Shown: in pieces, positions 54,642 to 64,000 of the stretch
How positions within the stretch are numbered: the first letter of the stretch is position 1
How the letters are laid out: each line of letters begins with the position of its first letter
Assembly: GCF_020510665.1 (NCBI RefSeq)
Contig: NZ_CP075187.1
Location: forward strand, 310,001 to 374,000
Source of the DNA: Dechloromonas denitrificans
GTDB lineage: Bacteria > Pseudomonadota > Gammaproteobacteria > Burkholderiales > Rhodocyclaceae
Reading direction: 5' to 3'
DNA length: 64,000 nucleotides
The notes under the pieces: model-generated
What the model was told of the DNA's origin: nothing
The model's database searches: none
What the model saw: only the letters and a program-made list of their open reading frames with translations
Position numbers and translations under genes: made by a program

Positions 54642-55777
54642 AAAAAGTATTGTGTCTGTTGTTGACCGCGGCATTGCTCGCCGGCTGCAATAAAGAAAGC
54701 GACAAGGCGGTTGTTCAGTCATCGGCCGATCCGGCGCTGGTCTCTCCAGCCAGCGAACTGCTGGCCCAGCTCAAGATTGAGCCGGTGAAACGGCAGCCTG
54801 TGGCGGAAACCCTGCGTGTGGCCGGGCGGATCGATTTTGATGAGCAGCGTCTGGCGCGTATCGGTGCGACCATCACCGGTCGGGTGACGGATATCGATGC
54901 AATGCTGGGGCAGACTGTCCGCAAGGGCGATGTGCTGGCTCGCCTGAACAGCAGCGAATTGTCCACGCAGCAACTGGCGTATCTGCGGGCCCGGGCGCAG
55001 CTGGAACTGAATCGGCGCAATGCCGAGCGGGCCAAGGCGCTTTACGAAGCCGACGTGATTGGTGCGGCCGAGTTGCAGCGTCGTGAAAGCGAATATCAGA
55101 TTTCCGTCGCCGAAACGCGCGCGGCATCCGACCAGTTGCAGTTGCTGGGTGTGACGGCCGCTGCAATCGATCGGCTTGGCAAGCAGGGCGCGGTCAACTC
55201 GCTGACGCCTGTCGTGGCGACGCTCAATGGCGTGGTGGTCGAACGCAAGCTGGCTCAGGGGCAGGTAGTGCAACCGGCCGATGCATTGTTCGTCGTCGCC
55301 GATCTGTCGCGCTTGTGGGCTGTGGCCCAAGTGCCCGAACAGCAGGTCAGCCAGGTCAGGGAAGGTCAGTCGGTGAGTATCGAAGTGCCGGCGCTGGGGC
55401 ATGAAAAACTGGTCGGCAAGCTGATTTATGTCGGTCAGACGATCAATCCGGAGACGCGAACCGTGTTGGTTCGCACCGAACTGGATAACCGGGATGGGCG
55501 TTTGAAACCGGCGATGCTGGCCACCATGCTGATCGAAGCCAAGTCGGTTGAACGTCTCGTTGTGCCGGCCAGCGCCGTTGTGCGCGAAAACGATGAGGAT
55601 CATGTTTTTGTCGCCGAGGGCAATGCCGCATTCCGCTTGCTCAAGGTCAAGCTGGGCCCGGAACAGGGCGGCCAGCGAGTTGTTGCTTCCGGCCTGAAGG
55701 GGGAGGAAAAAGTCGTCGTCGATGGCGCCTTCCATCTCAATAACGAGCGTAATCGCAAGGAAATGGAGGGCTCGTGA
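54638..55777 (+). CDS. RND periplasmic adaptor lipoprotein (CzcB/CusB-like)
   Basis: The 379-residue protein has lipobox LLAGC with C17 as anchor. Membrane-fusion-protein parts are seen in order: beta-barrel strand, biotinyl-like hairpin (GRVTDIDAMLGQTVRKGDVL), helical hairpin (QLAYLRARAQLELNRRNAER) and second barrel (VVERKLAQGQVVQPADALF), ending KGEEKVVVDGAFHLNNE. No His- or Met-rich metal site is visible, so the metal cannot be named. Start and stop both overlap neighbouring genes by four bases. Confidence 0.9.
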   Translation: MKKVLCLLLTAALLAGCNKESDKAVVQSSADPALVSPASELLAQLKIEPVKRQPVAETLRVAGRIDFDEQRLARIGATITGRVTDIDAMLGQTVRKGDVLARLNSSELSTQQLAYLRARAQLELNRRNAERAKALYEADVIGAAELQRRESEYQISVAETRAASDQLQLLGVTAAAIDRLGKQGAVNSLTPVVATLNGVVVERKLAQGQVVQPADALFVVADLSRLWAVAQVPEQQVSQVREGQSVSIEVPALGHEKLVGKLIYVGQTINPETRTVLVRTELDNRDGRLKPAMLATMLIEAKSVERLVVPASAVVRENDEDHVFVAEGNAAFRLLKVKLGPEQGGQRVVASGLKGEEKVVVDGAFHLNNERNRKEMEGS

Positions 55778-58700
55778 TCGAATCCCTGGTTCGTGGAGCG
55801 CTGGCTCAGCGCCTGGTGGTGGCAGTCATTGCGGCTGTCATGCTGTTTTTCGGCCTTGATGCAGCGCGCAAGTTGTCGGTCGATGCTTTTCCGGATGTAA
55901 CCAATATCCAGGTTCAGATCGCTACCGAAGCACCGGGCCGTTCGCCGGAGGAGGTCGAACGTTTTGCCACGGTGCCGCTGGAAGTGGCAATGACGGGTTT
56001 GCCCGGCCTGGAGGAAATGCGTTCGTTGAACAAGCCGGGGTTGTCGCTGATTACCCTGGTTTTCACCGACAAGACCGATTTGTATTTTGCCCGCCAGCTG
56101 GTCATGGAGCGCTTGCTTGAAGTCGGCACGCGCTTGCCGCCCGGTATTTCACCGGTGCTGGGCCCGGTATCGACCGGCTTGGGCGAGGTTTACCAATACA
56201 CGCTTGAACGCCCCGATGATGGTGACCGGGCGTTGACCGAGGAAGAGTTGATGCAGCGCCGGACGGCCCAGGATTGGGTTGTGCGTCCGCTGTTGCGTTC
56301 GATTCCCGGGGTTGCCGAGATCAACTCGCAGGGTGGTTTCGCCAAGCAGTATCAGGTGTTGGTCAATCCTGACCGGCTGCGTCATTTCGGCTTGAGCATT
56401 GCCGACGTTTATCAGGCGGTCGGGCGCAACAATGCCAATGCCGGTGGCGGCGTGCTGCCGCAGTATGCCGAGCAGTATCTGATTCGCGGCGTTGGTCTGG
56501 TCAAGGATCTGGAAGACTTGCGCGTCATCGTCTTGCGCGAGAAGGACGGTGTCCCGGTCTACGTGCGCGATGTGGCTGAAGTCCAGATCGGGCACGAGGT
56601 ACGGCAGGGGGCGGTGATCAAGAACGGCACGACGGAAGCAGTCGGTGGCGTGGTGATGATGCTCTCCGGCGGTAACGCCAAGGCGGTCGTCGGCAAGATC
56701 AAGGAGCGGGTGGCTGAAATCAACGCCAAGGGCATGTTGCCGGATGGCCTGAAGATCGTCGATTACTACGATCGTTCGGAATTGGTCGATGCCGCGCTGT
56801 GGACCGTGACAAAGGTGCTGCTCGAAGGCGTTTTGCTGGTTGTCGTCGTACTTTTCCTGTTCCTCGGCGACGTGCGTTCTTCGCTGATTGTCGTCGCGAC
56901 ACTGGTGCTGACGCCGTTGCTCACCTTTGTGGCAATGAATCAGCTGGGTATTTCGGCCAACCTGATGTCGCTCGGCGGTTTGGCCATCGCCATCGGCTTG
57001 ATGGTGGATGGCTCCGTGGTGGTGGTTGAAAATGCTTTCCTGCAACTCGGTCGCAAGGCGAAAACCGGGGAAAGTCAGTTGCGCGTCATCCTGCATGCCG
57101 TGGTCGAAGTGGCGACGCCGGTCATTTTCGGTGTCGGGATCATCATCCTGGTGTTCCTGCCATTGATGACCTTGCAGGGCATGGAAGGCAAGATGTTTGC
57201 CCCGCTGGCTTATACGATCGCGATTGCGCTGGCCATTTCGCTGGCCCTGTCGCTGACGCTGACGCCGGTCATGTCCACCTATCTGCTCAAGCCGCCGGCC
57301 CATGATGGTGATCATGACACTCGCCTGATTGCGGCGATGAAGCAGCGCTATCTCAAGATGTTGCACTGGGCGCTGGCCAACGAGCGCAAGACTGTTGCGG
57401 CCGCCGTGGTCGCTTTCGGCCTGACGGTGGCGACCCTGCCTTTTCTCGGCACGGCGTTTATTCCTGAAATGAAGGAAGGCTCGGTTGTGCCGGGGATCAA
57501 TCGCGTTCCCAATATTTCGCTTGAAGAGTCGATCAAGATGGAAATGGAGGCGATGCGTCTGGTCATGCAGGTGCCGGGCGTCAAATCGGCCGTGTCGGGT
57601 GTCGGGCGCGGCGAATCGCCGGCTGATCCGCAGGGGCCGAACGAGTCGACGCCGATTGTCAGTTTGAAGCCGCGCAGCGAATGGCCGTCTGGCTGGTCGC
57701 AGGACGATATCCAGGATGCAATGCGTGAAAAGCTGAAGGTGTTGCCCGGCGTGCAGGTGGTCATGGCCCAGCCGATTTCCGACCGGGTTGATGAAATGGT
57801 CACCGGGGTGCGTTCCGATATCGCCGTCAAGGTTTTTGGCGATGACCTGGATCAACTCAAGAAAGTGGCCGGACAAATCGGCAAGGTTGCCCAGTCCTTG
57901 CAGGGCGCCCAGGATTTGCGCATCGAGCGGGTCAGCGGCCAGCAGTATTTGTCGGTTGATATCGATCGCCAGGCGATTGCCCGGCTTGGCTTGAATGTGT
58001 CCGATGTGAACGATGTGCTGGAAACCGCCATCGGCGGCAAGGTGGTCACCGAGATTTTCGAAGGAGAACGACGTTTTCCCGGCGTGGTTCGCTTGCCCGA
58101 GCGCTTCCGCAATAATGTCGAAGCGATCTCGAATGTCCTGATTACCTCGCCGAACGGTGCGCAGGTGCGCCTCACCGATGTTGCCCGGATTCGGGTTCAG
58201 GATGGTCCGGCGCAGATTTCGCGTGAGTTGGGCAAGCGTCGCATCGTGATCGGTGTGAACGTCAAGGATCGCGACCTGGGCAGTTTCGTGGCCGAGTTGC
58301 AACAGAAGGTCGGGGCCCAGATCAAGTTGCCGGAAGGCTATTACCTTGAATGGGGCGGGCAGTTCCAGAACATGGAGCGGGCGCTCGGCCATTTGACGGT
58401 GATTATCCCGATCACCATCGCCGCCATCTTCTTCCTGCTTTTCCTGCTGTTCAATTCGCTGCGCTTTGCCACGCTGATCATCACCGTGCTGCCCTTCGCC
58501 TCGATCGGCGGGATCATCGGCCTGTTCGTTTCCGGCGAGTACCTGTCGGTGCCAGCGTCGGTCGGTTTCATCGCACTGTGGGGCATTGCCGTGCTGAACG
58601 GTGTCGTGCTGGTCTCGTATATCCGCGGTTTGCGCGAAGACGGGCGAACGGTGCAGGAAGCCGTGATCGAAGGTGCGACCTTGCGTTTCCGTCCAGTCAT

Positions 58701-58884
58701 GATGACGGCGACCGTCGCCATGCTTGGCCTGATTCCCTTCCTGTTCTCGAGCGGGCCGGGCTCTGAAGTTCAGCGACCGCTGGCCATTGTCGTGATTGGC
58801 GGCCTGATTACCTGTACGTTGCTGACCTTGCTGGTCCTGCCAACCATTTACCGCTGGTTTGACGAGGAGAAAATCGAAGCATGA
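55774..58884 (+). CDS. Heavy-metal RND efflux transporter (CzcA/CusA family)
   Basis: The 1036-residue inner-membrane pump has 12 expected helices and two large periplasmic domains. The start GTG 55774 overlaps the adaptor stop. The helix-4 proton-relay motif, at about residues 404-420, reads AIAIGLMVDGSVVVVENA. Zinc/cobalt/cadmium pumps such as CzcA have DFG in this motif and copper/silver pumps have MVDAA, so this one fits neither class closely. By recall it is nearer the less-studied HME5-like group. The metal is therefore open. Confidence 0.92.
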   Translation: MIESLVRGALAQRLVVAVIAAVMLFFGLDAARKLSVDAFPDVTNIQVQIATEAPGRSPEEVERFATVPLEVAMTGLPGLEEMRSLNKPGLSLITLVFTDKTDLYFARQLVMERLLEVGTRLPPGISPVLGPVSTGLGEVYQYTLERPDDGDRALTEEELMQRRTAQDWVVRPLLRSIPGVAEINSQGGFAKQYQVLVNPDRLRHFGLSIADVYQAVGRNNANAGGGVLPQYAEQYLIRGVGLVKDLEDLRVIVLREKDGVPVYVRDVAEVQIGHEVRQGAVIKNGTTEAVGGVVMMLSGGNAKAVVGKIKERVAEINAKGMLPDGLKIVDYYDRSELVDAALWTVTKVLLEGVLLVVVVLFLFLGDVRSSLIVVATLVLTPLLTFVAMNQLGISANLMSLGGLAIAIGLMVDGSVVVVENAFLQLGRKAKTGESQLRVILHAVVEVATPVIFGVGIIILVFLPLMTLQGMEGKMFAPLAYTIAIALAISLALSLTLTPVMSTYLLKPPAHDGDHDTRLIAAMKQRYLKMLHWALANERKTVAAAVVAFGLTVATLPFLGTAFIPEMKEGSVVPGINRVPNISLEESIKMEMEAMRLVMQVPGVKSAVSGVGRGESPADPQGPNESTPIVSLKPRSEWPSGWSQDDIQDAMREKLKVLPGVQVVMAQPISDRVDEMVTGVRSDIAVKVFGDDLDQLKKVAGQIGKVAQSLQGAQDLRIERVSGQQYLSVDIDRQAIARLGLNVSDVNDVLETAIGGKVVTEIFEGERRFPGVVRLPERFRNNVEAISNVLITSPNGAQVRLTDVARIRVQDGPAQISRELGKRRIVIGVNVKDRDLGSFVAELQQKVGAQIKLPEGYYLEWGGQFQNMERALGHLTVIIPITIAAIFFLLFLLFNSLRFATLIITVLPFASIGGIIGLFVSGEYLSVPASVGFIALWGIAVLNGVVLVSYIRGLREDGRTVQEAVIEGATLRFRPVMMTATVAMLGLIPFLFSSGPGSEVQRPLAIVVIGGLITCTLLTLLVLPTIYRWFDEEKIEA

Positions 58885-59222
58885 AAGAGATCAAGGCGGT
58901 GATTCGCCCCAATAAACTAGCGGCTTTGCGCGATGCGCTGATGGCCATGCCCGGCTTTCCCGGCATGACGGTGACCAAGGTGGAAGGGTGCAGCGCACCC
59001 GTCCGCCATGTCTCGGCCCGGGTCAAGATCCGGGATGAGCTGACCGATTACACATCGAAGGTCAGGGTCGAAATCGTGGCGCCCGACGAGATTGCCGAAA
59101 GCTTGTTCAACTGCATTACCGAAGTGGCCAGAACCGGGCATTACGGTGATGGCCTGGTCTGGGTCTGCGATGTCGAACGGGCGGCGTTTGTCTTCAAGAC
59201 GACCCCCGGGACGGATGTCTGA
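58881..59222 (+). CDS. PII-like signalling protein coupled to the metal efflux operon
   Basis: The 113-residue protein has the PII fold pattern: strand one MKEIKAVIRPNKLAALRDAL and the C-terminal signature TGHYGDGLVWVCDVERAAFVFKT. The T-loop region differs from GlnB/GlnK. It reads VEGCSAPVRHVSARVKIRDE, with no tyrosine at the uridylylation place and a single cysteine. Its ATG overlaps the pump stop. This matches the reported PII-NG group found beside heavy-metal pumps. A role in sensing nucleotide or metal and gating the pump is inferred. Confidence 0.85.
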   Translation: MKEIKAVIRPNKLAALRDALMAMPGFPGMTVTKVEGCSAPVRHVSARVKIRDELTDYTSKVRVEIVAPDEIAESLFNCITEVARTGHYGDGLVWVCDVERAAFVFKTTPGTDV

Positions 59223-59245
59223 TTCAGCGTCGAATATGGCTGTTT

Positions 59246-59992
59246 TCAGACGTCGACCGCGTCAATCGCCGTGTCGAGTGCGTGCAGTAGATCGAGGGTC
59301 GCTGCACGTGTCTGATCGTTGTCCAGATCGTTATGTTCGGTAACCAGGCGTAGCAGTTGGTGGCCCATTTGCACGATGCCCCACAGTTCGAGATGCTCTG
59401 CCTGCTGGATCAGGTCCTCGGTTTCTGTCTTCAGGGCATAGGCGTCGGGCGGTAAAGCCGAGAGCGCATCATGCAGGCGCTCGATCTTGTCGCGGGCTTC
59501 GCTGACAAAAAGCCGGTCAAGGATGGCCGAGCGGGTGTACACCGCCGCTACGGCACTGGCCTCGAGGCGTCCGGCGAAATGACTGGCGCGTTCCATGAAG
59601 GCGTCGTGCTCCAGTCCGCCGTAGTCGCCCAGGCACTCGATGCAGGCGCTCAGGGCGGCAATCGTGCGCAAGGGCGGCGTCGGGTCTTCAAGGCGGTCGC
59701 AGGCGCTGGCCAGAGCTTCGCTCAGGCGCAGAACGTTGGTGTCCTTGCTTTCGAGTGCGATTGCGAGCAGCGAGAAAATCGCTGAGCGGATGGCATCCAT
59801 GTCGCCCGTGTGGCGCTCGGACCATGCGCTGCTCAGCCGTTTGCAGGCGGCTTGCCAGCGTTCGTTCAGGCCGGGGTCGAAGCGTGGCGGTTTCGGGCGG
59901 ACAAGCAAGGGCAGGATGGCAGCCGTTGCATCCAGCGTCGGTGCCAGTGCTGCCCGTGTTTCCTCGAGACTGTCGTCCGGGTTGTCCGCCAC
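59246..59992 (-). CDS. Hypothetical all-helical protein
   Basis: I do not recognise this 248-residue cytoplasmic protein. It has no signal peptide or membrane segment. It is predicted by eye to be almost all alpha helix, with Ala/Leu/Glu-rich stretches (AIRSAIFSLLAIALESKD; EDLIQQAEHLELWGIVQMG). It contains few cysteines. It is convergent with the PII-like gene and followed by the VOC gene, which ends 8 bases beyond its start on the same strand. Coding is supported by length and codon use rather than by homology. Confidence 0.6.
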   Translation of the reverse strand: MADNPDDSLEETRAALAPTLDATAAILPLLVRPKPPRFDPGLNERWQAACKRLSSAWSERHTGDMDAIRSAIFSLLAIALESKDTNVLRLSEALASACDRLEDPTPPLRTIAALSACIECLGDYGGLEHDAFMERASHFAGRLEASAVAAVYTRSAILDRLFVSEARDKIERLHDALSALPPDAYALKTETEDLIQQAEHLELWGIVQMGHQLLRLVTEHNDLDNDQTRAATLDLLHALDTAIDAVDV

Positions 59993-60000
59993 GGTCTACC

Positions 60001-60477
60001 TTACTGGGCAGCCAGTTTTGCAAAAGCCGAAACGACTTCCGGCGGGGCTTGCACCAGTTCGATCAGCACGCCTTCGCCACCGATCGGGAATTCTTCGTTG
60101 CCCTTCGGATGCAGGAAAGTGATGTCAAAGCCGGCAGCGCCCTTGCGGATGCCGCCTGGGGCAAAACGCACGCCGTTGGCTGAAAGCCATTCGACCGCCT
60201 TGGGCAGGTCATCGATCCACAGGCCAACGTGGTTGAGCGGTGTGGTGTGTACGGCGGGTTTCTTTTCCGGGTCGAGCGGCTGCATCAGGTCGACTTCAAC
60301 CTTGAACGGGCCGGTACCCATGGCGCAGATGTCTTCGTCCACATTTTCACGTTCGGAGACGAAGGTGCTGGTGATTTCGAGGCCGAATTTCTCGACCCAC
60401 AGGGTGCGCAGCTTTTCCTTGGATGGGCCGCCGATGGCGATTTGCTGAATACCGAGAACCTTGAAGGGACGTTGCAT
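60001..60477 (-). CDS. VOC (glyoxalase/epimerase) family protein
   Basis: The 158-residue protein has two beta-alpha-beta-beta-beta modules. The second reads like methylmalonyl-CoA epimerase: [18 protein letters not shown], then FLHPKG and [12 protein letters not shown]. The expected metal ligands are His, His and Glu. The second His and the Glu are present, but the first is replaced by Gln (GIQQIAIGG). It may be an epimerase acting with acyl-CoA mutases or another VOC enzyme. The protein begins MQRPFKVLG at ATG 60477. Confidence 0.75.
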   Translation of the reverse strand: MQRPFKVLGIQQIAIGGPSKEKLRTLWVEKFGLEITSTFVSERENVDEDICAMGTGPFKVEVDLMQPLDPEKKPAVHTTPLNHVGLWIDDLPKAVEWLSANGVRFAPGGIRKGAAGFDITFLHPKGNEEFPIGGEGVLIELVQAPPEVVSAFAKLAAQ

Positions 60478-60548
60478 GAGCGTGATTCCTGTCGTTGATT
60501 AAGCGAGGTAATTCATAATTATAAAGCCTTCGCAGGATGCTTGCGCCC

Positions 60549-61337
60549 TCAGGCGCGTCGGCGGTAGGCGTTCCAAAGCAGTAGCAGGCCGACGGCCAGC
60601 ATCGGCAACGACAACCACTGGCCCATGCTGATGGTGTAGGACTGGCCAAAGATGCCGGCATCCGGTTCGCGGAAGTATTCGGTAATGAAACGGAAAAAAC
60701 CGTAGCCGGCCAGTCCTGCGCCGGTCAGGGCGCCGCGTGGCCGCTCGTGCCGGGCAAAGACCCACAGGATAATGAACAGTGCCAGGCCTTCCAGGCCCAC
60801 GTGATAAAGCTGCGAGGGATGGCGGGCCTGCAGGTCGCCGGATTGCGGAAAGGCCATGGCCCACAGCAGGCTTGGGTCGGCCACCCGGCCCCAAAGCTCG
60901 CCGTTGATGAAGTTGCCGATGCGCCCCGCAGCGAGACCGAGCGGGACGAGGGGCGCGACGAAGTCGGTCACGGCCAGCCAGGCCAGTGAATTTTTGCGGG
61001 CCCATAAGCCCAGGGCGATGACGACGCCGAGGAAGCCTCCGTGAAAACTCATGCCGCCTTTCCAGACGGCGATGATTTCAAGCGGGTGTGAAAAATAGTA
61101 ACCCGGCTCGTAAAACAGGACTTGTCCGAGCCTGCCTCCCAGAATGACACCGAGCATGCCGTAGAAAAGCAGGTCGTCGAGCTGGTCGACCGTGAGAATC
61201 GAGCGACGGGTGCCGATTCGGTAGCGACCGAGCAAAATAAATTGAACGAAGGCGACGAGGTACATCAAACCGTACCAGCGTACCGAGAGCGGCCCAAGCG
61301 AAAAAGCGACGGGGTCGAACTGGGGATGGAGAAGCAT
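60549..61337 (-). CDS. lgt: Prolipoprotein diacylglyceryl transferase
   Basis: The 262-residue membrane enzyme has seven hydrophobic helices. The family signature [14 protein letters not shown] lies near residue 140, and the catalytic histidine region is [12 protein letters not shown]. It transfers diacylglycerol from phosphatidylglycerol to the lipobox cysteine of prolipoproteins, including several encoded in this window. The start ATG 61337 begins [24 protein letters not shown] in the usual place (read as [12 protein letters not shown]). The frame stays open far upstream, antisense to ilvD, but that part is not Lgt. Confidence 0.96.
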   Translation of the reverse strand: MLLHPQFDPVAFSLGPLSVRWYGLMYLVAFVQFILLGRYRIGTRRSILTVDQLDDLLFYGMLGVILGGRLGQVLFYEPGYYFSHPLEIIAVWKGGMSFHGGFLGVVIALGLWARKNSLAWLAVTDFVAPLVPLGLAAGRIGNFINGELWGRVADPSLLWAMAFPQSGDLQARHPSQLYHVGLEGLALFIILWVFARHERPRGALTGAGLAGYGFFRFITEYFREPDAGIFGQSYTISMGQWLSLPMLAVGLLLLWNAYRRRA

Positions 61338-61424
61338 CGAAGGCGCAGAGTGGGCTAGAATTAGCTGATTATAGTTCGCGCGCCATGACATCGAGTCAGC
61401 GCACAGTTTTAGACGGAGAGATTC

Positions 61425-63281
61425 ATGCCCCAGTATCGTTCCCGCACTTCCACCCACGGCCGCAACATGGCTGGTGCCCGCTCGCTGTGGCGCGCAACCG
61501 GCATGAAGGATGGCGACTTCGGCAAGCCGATCATTGCCGTGGTCAACAGCTTCACCCAGTTCGTTCCGGGTCACGTCCATCTGAAGGATATGGGGCAGCT
61601 GGTGGCCCGCGAAATCGAAGCAGCGGGCGGTGTTGCCAAGGAATTCAATACCATCGCAATCGACGATGGTATCGCCATGGGGCATAGCGGCATGCTTTAC
61701 TCGCTGCCGAGCCGCGATTTGATCGCCGACTCGGTCGAGTACATGGTTAACGCCCACTGCGCCGATGCGATGGTCTGCATCTCCAACTGCGACAAGATTA
61801 CCCCGGGCATGTTGATGGCCGCCATGCGCCTCAATATCCCGGTGATTTTCGTGTCCGGCGGCCCGATGGAAGCCGGCAAGACCAAGCTGCAGGGTCAGGT
61901 GGTCCACCTTGATCTGGTCGATGCCATGGTCAAGGCGGCCGATAGCTCCGTTTCCCAGGCCGATCTGGATGAGATTGAGCGCTCTGCTTGCCCGACTTGC
62001 GGTTCGTGCTCCGGCATGTTTACTGCCAATTCGATGAATTGCCTGACCGAGGCCCTGGGCTTCAGCCTGCCGGGCAACGGCACGGTGGTCGCTACCCATG
62101 CGGATCGCAAGCAACTGTTCCTGCGGGCCGGTCGTCAGATTGTCGAGTTGTGCAAGCGTTACTACGAACAGGATGATGCTTCGGTCCTGCCGCGTTCGAT
62201 TGCCCCGAAGGCCGCCTTTGAGAATGCCATGACCCTTGATGTGGCGATGGGCGGGTCGACCAACACCGTGCTGCACATCCTGGCTGCAGCACAGGAAGCA
62301 GGCGTCGATTTCACGATGGCCGACATCGATCGCATTTCCCGCTCTGTGCCTTGCTTGTGCAAGGTCGCGCCGATGACTGACAAATACCATATTGAAGATG
62401 TGCATCGGGCCGGTGGCATCATGGGGATTCTCGGTGAGCTCGACCGTGCCGGCCTGATTCATCGTGATGTGCCGAATGTCCATGCGCGTACGCTGGGTGA
62501 AGCGATTGATCGTTGGGATGTCGTGCGCGAACACGATGTCAAGGTGCATGAGTTTTTCAAGGCTGCGCCAGGTGGCGTCCCTACCCAGACGGCTTTTTCG
62601 CAGGATCGTCGCTTCAACGAGCTGGACCTGGACCGGACCAAGGGTTGTATCCGCAACAAGGCCAATGCCTATTCGCAAGACGGCGGCCTGGCGGTGCTCT
62701 ACGGCAATATTGCAGCGGACGGTTGTATCGTGAAAACAGCTGGGGTCGATGAGTCGATCTGGAAGTTCAATGGTCGGGCACGGGTCTTTGAAAGTCAGGA
62801 TGCCGCGGTCGACAACATTCTGGCCGGCAAAGTGGTGGCAGGTGACGTTGTCGTCATTCGTTATGAAGGCCCCAAAGGGGGGCCGGGCATGCAGGAAATG
62901 CTTTATCCGACTTCCTATCTGAAGTCGATGGGCTTGGGCAAGGAATGTGCATTGCTCACTGATGGTCGTTTTTCCGGCGGTACGTCAGGTCTGTCGATTG
63001 GCCATGCTTCGCCAGAAGCGGCGGATGGCGGTGCGATTGGCCTGGTCGAGGAGGGTGATCGCATCGAGATCGATATTCCAAACCGGCGTATTCAGTTGCT
63101 CGTTTCTGATGGCGAGTTGGCCGGGCGTCGTGCAGCCATGGAAGCCAAGGGCGAAGCCGCCTGGAAGCCGGCGGATCGCCAGCGCGTTGTATCAGCTGCG
63201 TTGCAGGCGTATGCGTTGATGGCAACCTCGGCCGACAAGGGTGCGGTGCGTGATGTAAAGCAGATTCAGCGCCGGAAGTGA
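61425..63281 (+). CDS. ilvD: Dihydroxy-acid dehydratase
   Basis: The 618-residue enzyme dehydrates 2,3-dihydroxy-isovalerate and -methylvalerate in valine and isoleucine synthesis. Cluster cysteines lie in [12 protein letters not shown] and [11 protein letters not shown]. The C-terminal [14 protein letters not shown] is the family signature. Length is normal. GGAGAG precedes the ATG. The stop overlaps the GTG start of the LysE-type exporter, so amino acid synthesis and export genes are coupled. Confidence 0.97.
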   Translation: MPQYRSRTSTHGRNMAGARSLWRATGMKDGDFGKPIIAVVNSFTQFVPGHVHLKDMGQLVAREIEAAGGVAKEFNTIAIDDGIAMGHSGMLYSLPSRDLIADSVEYMVNAHCADAMVCISNCDKITPGMLMAAMRLNIPVIFVSGGPMEAGKTKLQGQVVHLDLVDAMVKAADSSVSQADLDEIERSACPTCGSCSGMFTANSMNCLTEALGFSLPGNGTVVATHADRKQLFLRAGRQIVELCKRYYEQDDASVLPRSIAPKAAFENAMTLDVAMGGSTNTVLHILAAAQEAGVDFTMADIDRISRSVPCLCKVAPMTDKYHIEDVHRAGGIMGILGELDRAGLIHRDVPNVHARTLGEAIDRWDVVREHDVKVHEFFKAAPGGVPTQTAFSQDRRFNELDLDRTKGCIRNKANAYSQDGGLAVLYGNIAADGCIVKTAGVDESIWKFNGRARVFESQDAAVDNILAGKVVAGDVVVIRYEGPKGGPGMQEMLYPTSYLKSMGLGKECALLTDGRFSGGTSGLSIGHASPEAADGGAIGLVEEGDRIEIDIPNRRIQLLVSDGELAGRRAAMEAKGEAAWKPADRQRVVSAALQAYALMATSADKGAVRDVKQIQRRK

Positions 63282-63901
63282 CTTTTACTGTCTGGATCGG
63301 CTTTTTGCTGGCGGCGATACTGATCGCCGTCACGCCCGGCCCTGGTGCGGTTATCAGCATGAGTACGGGAATGCTTCTGGGGTATCGGCGGGCGCTGCTT
63401 GTGATTATGGGTTTGCAGGTAGCGATCTTGACGCACATTGCAGTCATCGCTGTTGGTGTGGGTGCGCTGCTGGCAGGTTCGGAGCTGGCGTTCGGGCTGG
63501 TCAAGAGTGTCGGGGCGGGCTATCTCGTTTGGCTAGGTGTGCAGAAATGGCGCGCACCGCCAACGCCGGTCGGTCAAATGGCGCAGTCTGTTCGGGGTGA
63601 CAAGCTCTTCTTGCAGGGCTTGCTGGTCAATTTGACCAACCCGAAAGCGGTTATTTTTGTCGGAGCACTGGTTCCCCAGTTTATTGATCCGGCGAGTGCC
63701 CAGTTGCCCCAGTATCTGACGATTGCAGCGACCCTGTGCCTGACTGATATTCTTGTGATGTCGGCTTATGCCATCGCGGCGGCCAGGCTGGGTGGCTGGA
63801 TGCAGGATCCCGGGGCGCTGCGGCACCAGAACCGGCTGTTTGGTGCGTTATTTGTTTGTGCGGGAGGCTTGCTGGCTTTTGCTTCCCGTGTGACAAGATG
63901 A
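63278..63901 (+). CDS. LysE/RhtB family amino acid exporter
   Basis: The 207-residue membrane protein has about six helices. It begins with the family pattern [23 protein letters not shown] and has [22 protein letters not shown] in the middle (read as TPGPGAVIS and [10 protein letters not shown]). Members export homoserine, threonine, leucine or related amino acids. Coupling to ilvD by the GTGA overlap makes a branched-chain amino acid or relative a reasonable but unproved substrate. Confidence 0.88.
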   Translation: MTFTVWIGFLLAAILIAVTPGPGAVISMSTGMLLGYRRALLVIMGLQVAILTHIAVIAVGVGALLAGSELAFGLVKSVGAGYLVWLGVQKWRAPPTPVGQMAQSVRGDKLFLQGLLVNLTNPKAVIFVGALVPQFIDPASAQLPQYLTIAATLCLTDILVMSAYAIAAARLGGWMQDPGALRHQNRLFGALFVCAGGLLAFASRVTR

Positions 63902-64000
63902 CTTGGCGCTTGCTGCAAGGAATGCCGGAGTGTTTACTTTTCCCGTGGTCACCGTTTGCGTGCGACGAAAAAGGGTCTTATCATCTGTCGCTGATGTGTC

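Noticed and set aside
56149..58392. A 747-codon open frame antisense to the RND pump
   Set aside because: It is fully contained in a well-supported gene, is rich in His, Arg and Gln as expected from the reverse of GC-rich codons, and has no recognisable domain.
61338..62678. Possible 447-residue N-terminal extension of Lgt
   Set aside because: The extension is antisense to ilvD, and Lgt begins normally at ATG 61337.

Overview
This 64 kb window reads as ordinary, densely coded chromosome of a GC-rich betaproteobacterium. I infer a member of the Rhodocyclales (Dechloromonas/Azonexus/Zoogloea-like). The pointers are the dacA-dat-ybeD-lipB-lipA gene order, a PhaM-type PHB granule protein, fused isobutyryl-CoA mutase, two branched-chain-type ABC transporters and many multidomain sensor kinases. 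The assignment comes from gene content, not from a marker gene. I see no rRNA, tRNA, CRISPR array, insertion sequence, phage gene or clear pseudogene. No gene-free stretch exceeds about 160 bases. The last 99 bases (63902-64000) hold no gene I can recognise.

Layout. 1-1690: end of a polar amino acid ABC transporter (binding protein, permease, ATPase). 1820-8528: TerC-like membrane protein, AraC-type regulator divergent from a 1087-residue fused isobutyryl-CoA mutase (IcmF), then a lipoprotein M48 protease. 8676-11858: hybrid histidine kinase. 11928-22879: a Crp/Fnr-type regulator divergent from an acid uptake and CoA-activation cluster (acyl-CoA synthetase, LivGHMKF transporter, PaaK-like protein, small exported protein, alpha-methylacyl-CoA racemase-like enzyme). 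22933-27853: AEC permease, PhaM, a LuxR-type response regulator tail-to-tail with a kinase carrying a degenerate receiver, and a membrane methyltransferase. 27863-34773 (minus strand): fused indolepyruvate oxidoreductase, sensor kinase, FAD-linked 2-hydroxyacid dehydrogenase. 34887-39746: second Liv operon, whose binding lipoprotein has an unusual Ala/Lys/Glu tail. 39837-47510: exported protein, ferredoxin-reductase-type enzyme, SDR, HemJ-like protein, RlmL-like methyltransferase, CoA transferase, two small exported proteins and a REC-GGDEF cyclase. 47550-51415 (minus): lipoate and D-alanine/peptidoglycan operon. 51455-59222: NhaR, HtpX and a translationally coupled heavy-metal RND operon ending in a PII-like gene. 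59246-63901: unknown helical protein, VOC protein, Lgt, IlvD and LysE-type exporter.

Taken together the genes suggest an organism that takes up organic and branched-chain acids or amino acids, activates them to CoA thioesters and moves them through acyl-CoA chemistry (IcmF, racemase, CoA transferase, indolepyruvate oxidoreductase), storing carbon as PHB. The most unusual signals are a strongly iterated palindrome GCGGTCGACCGC, the PII-like gene coupled to metal efflux, the PaaK-like protein lacking its P-loop, the tailed binding protein, the pseudo-receiver kinase pair, and two clean operator-like palindromes.
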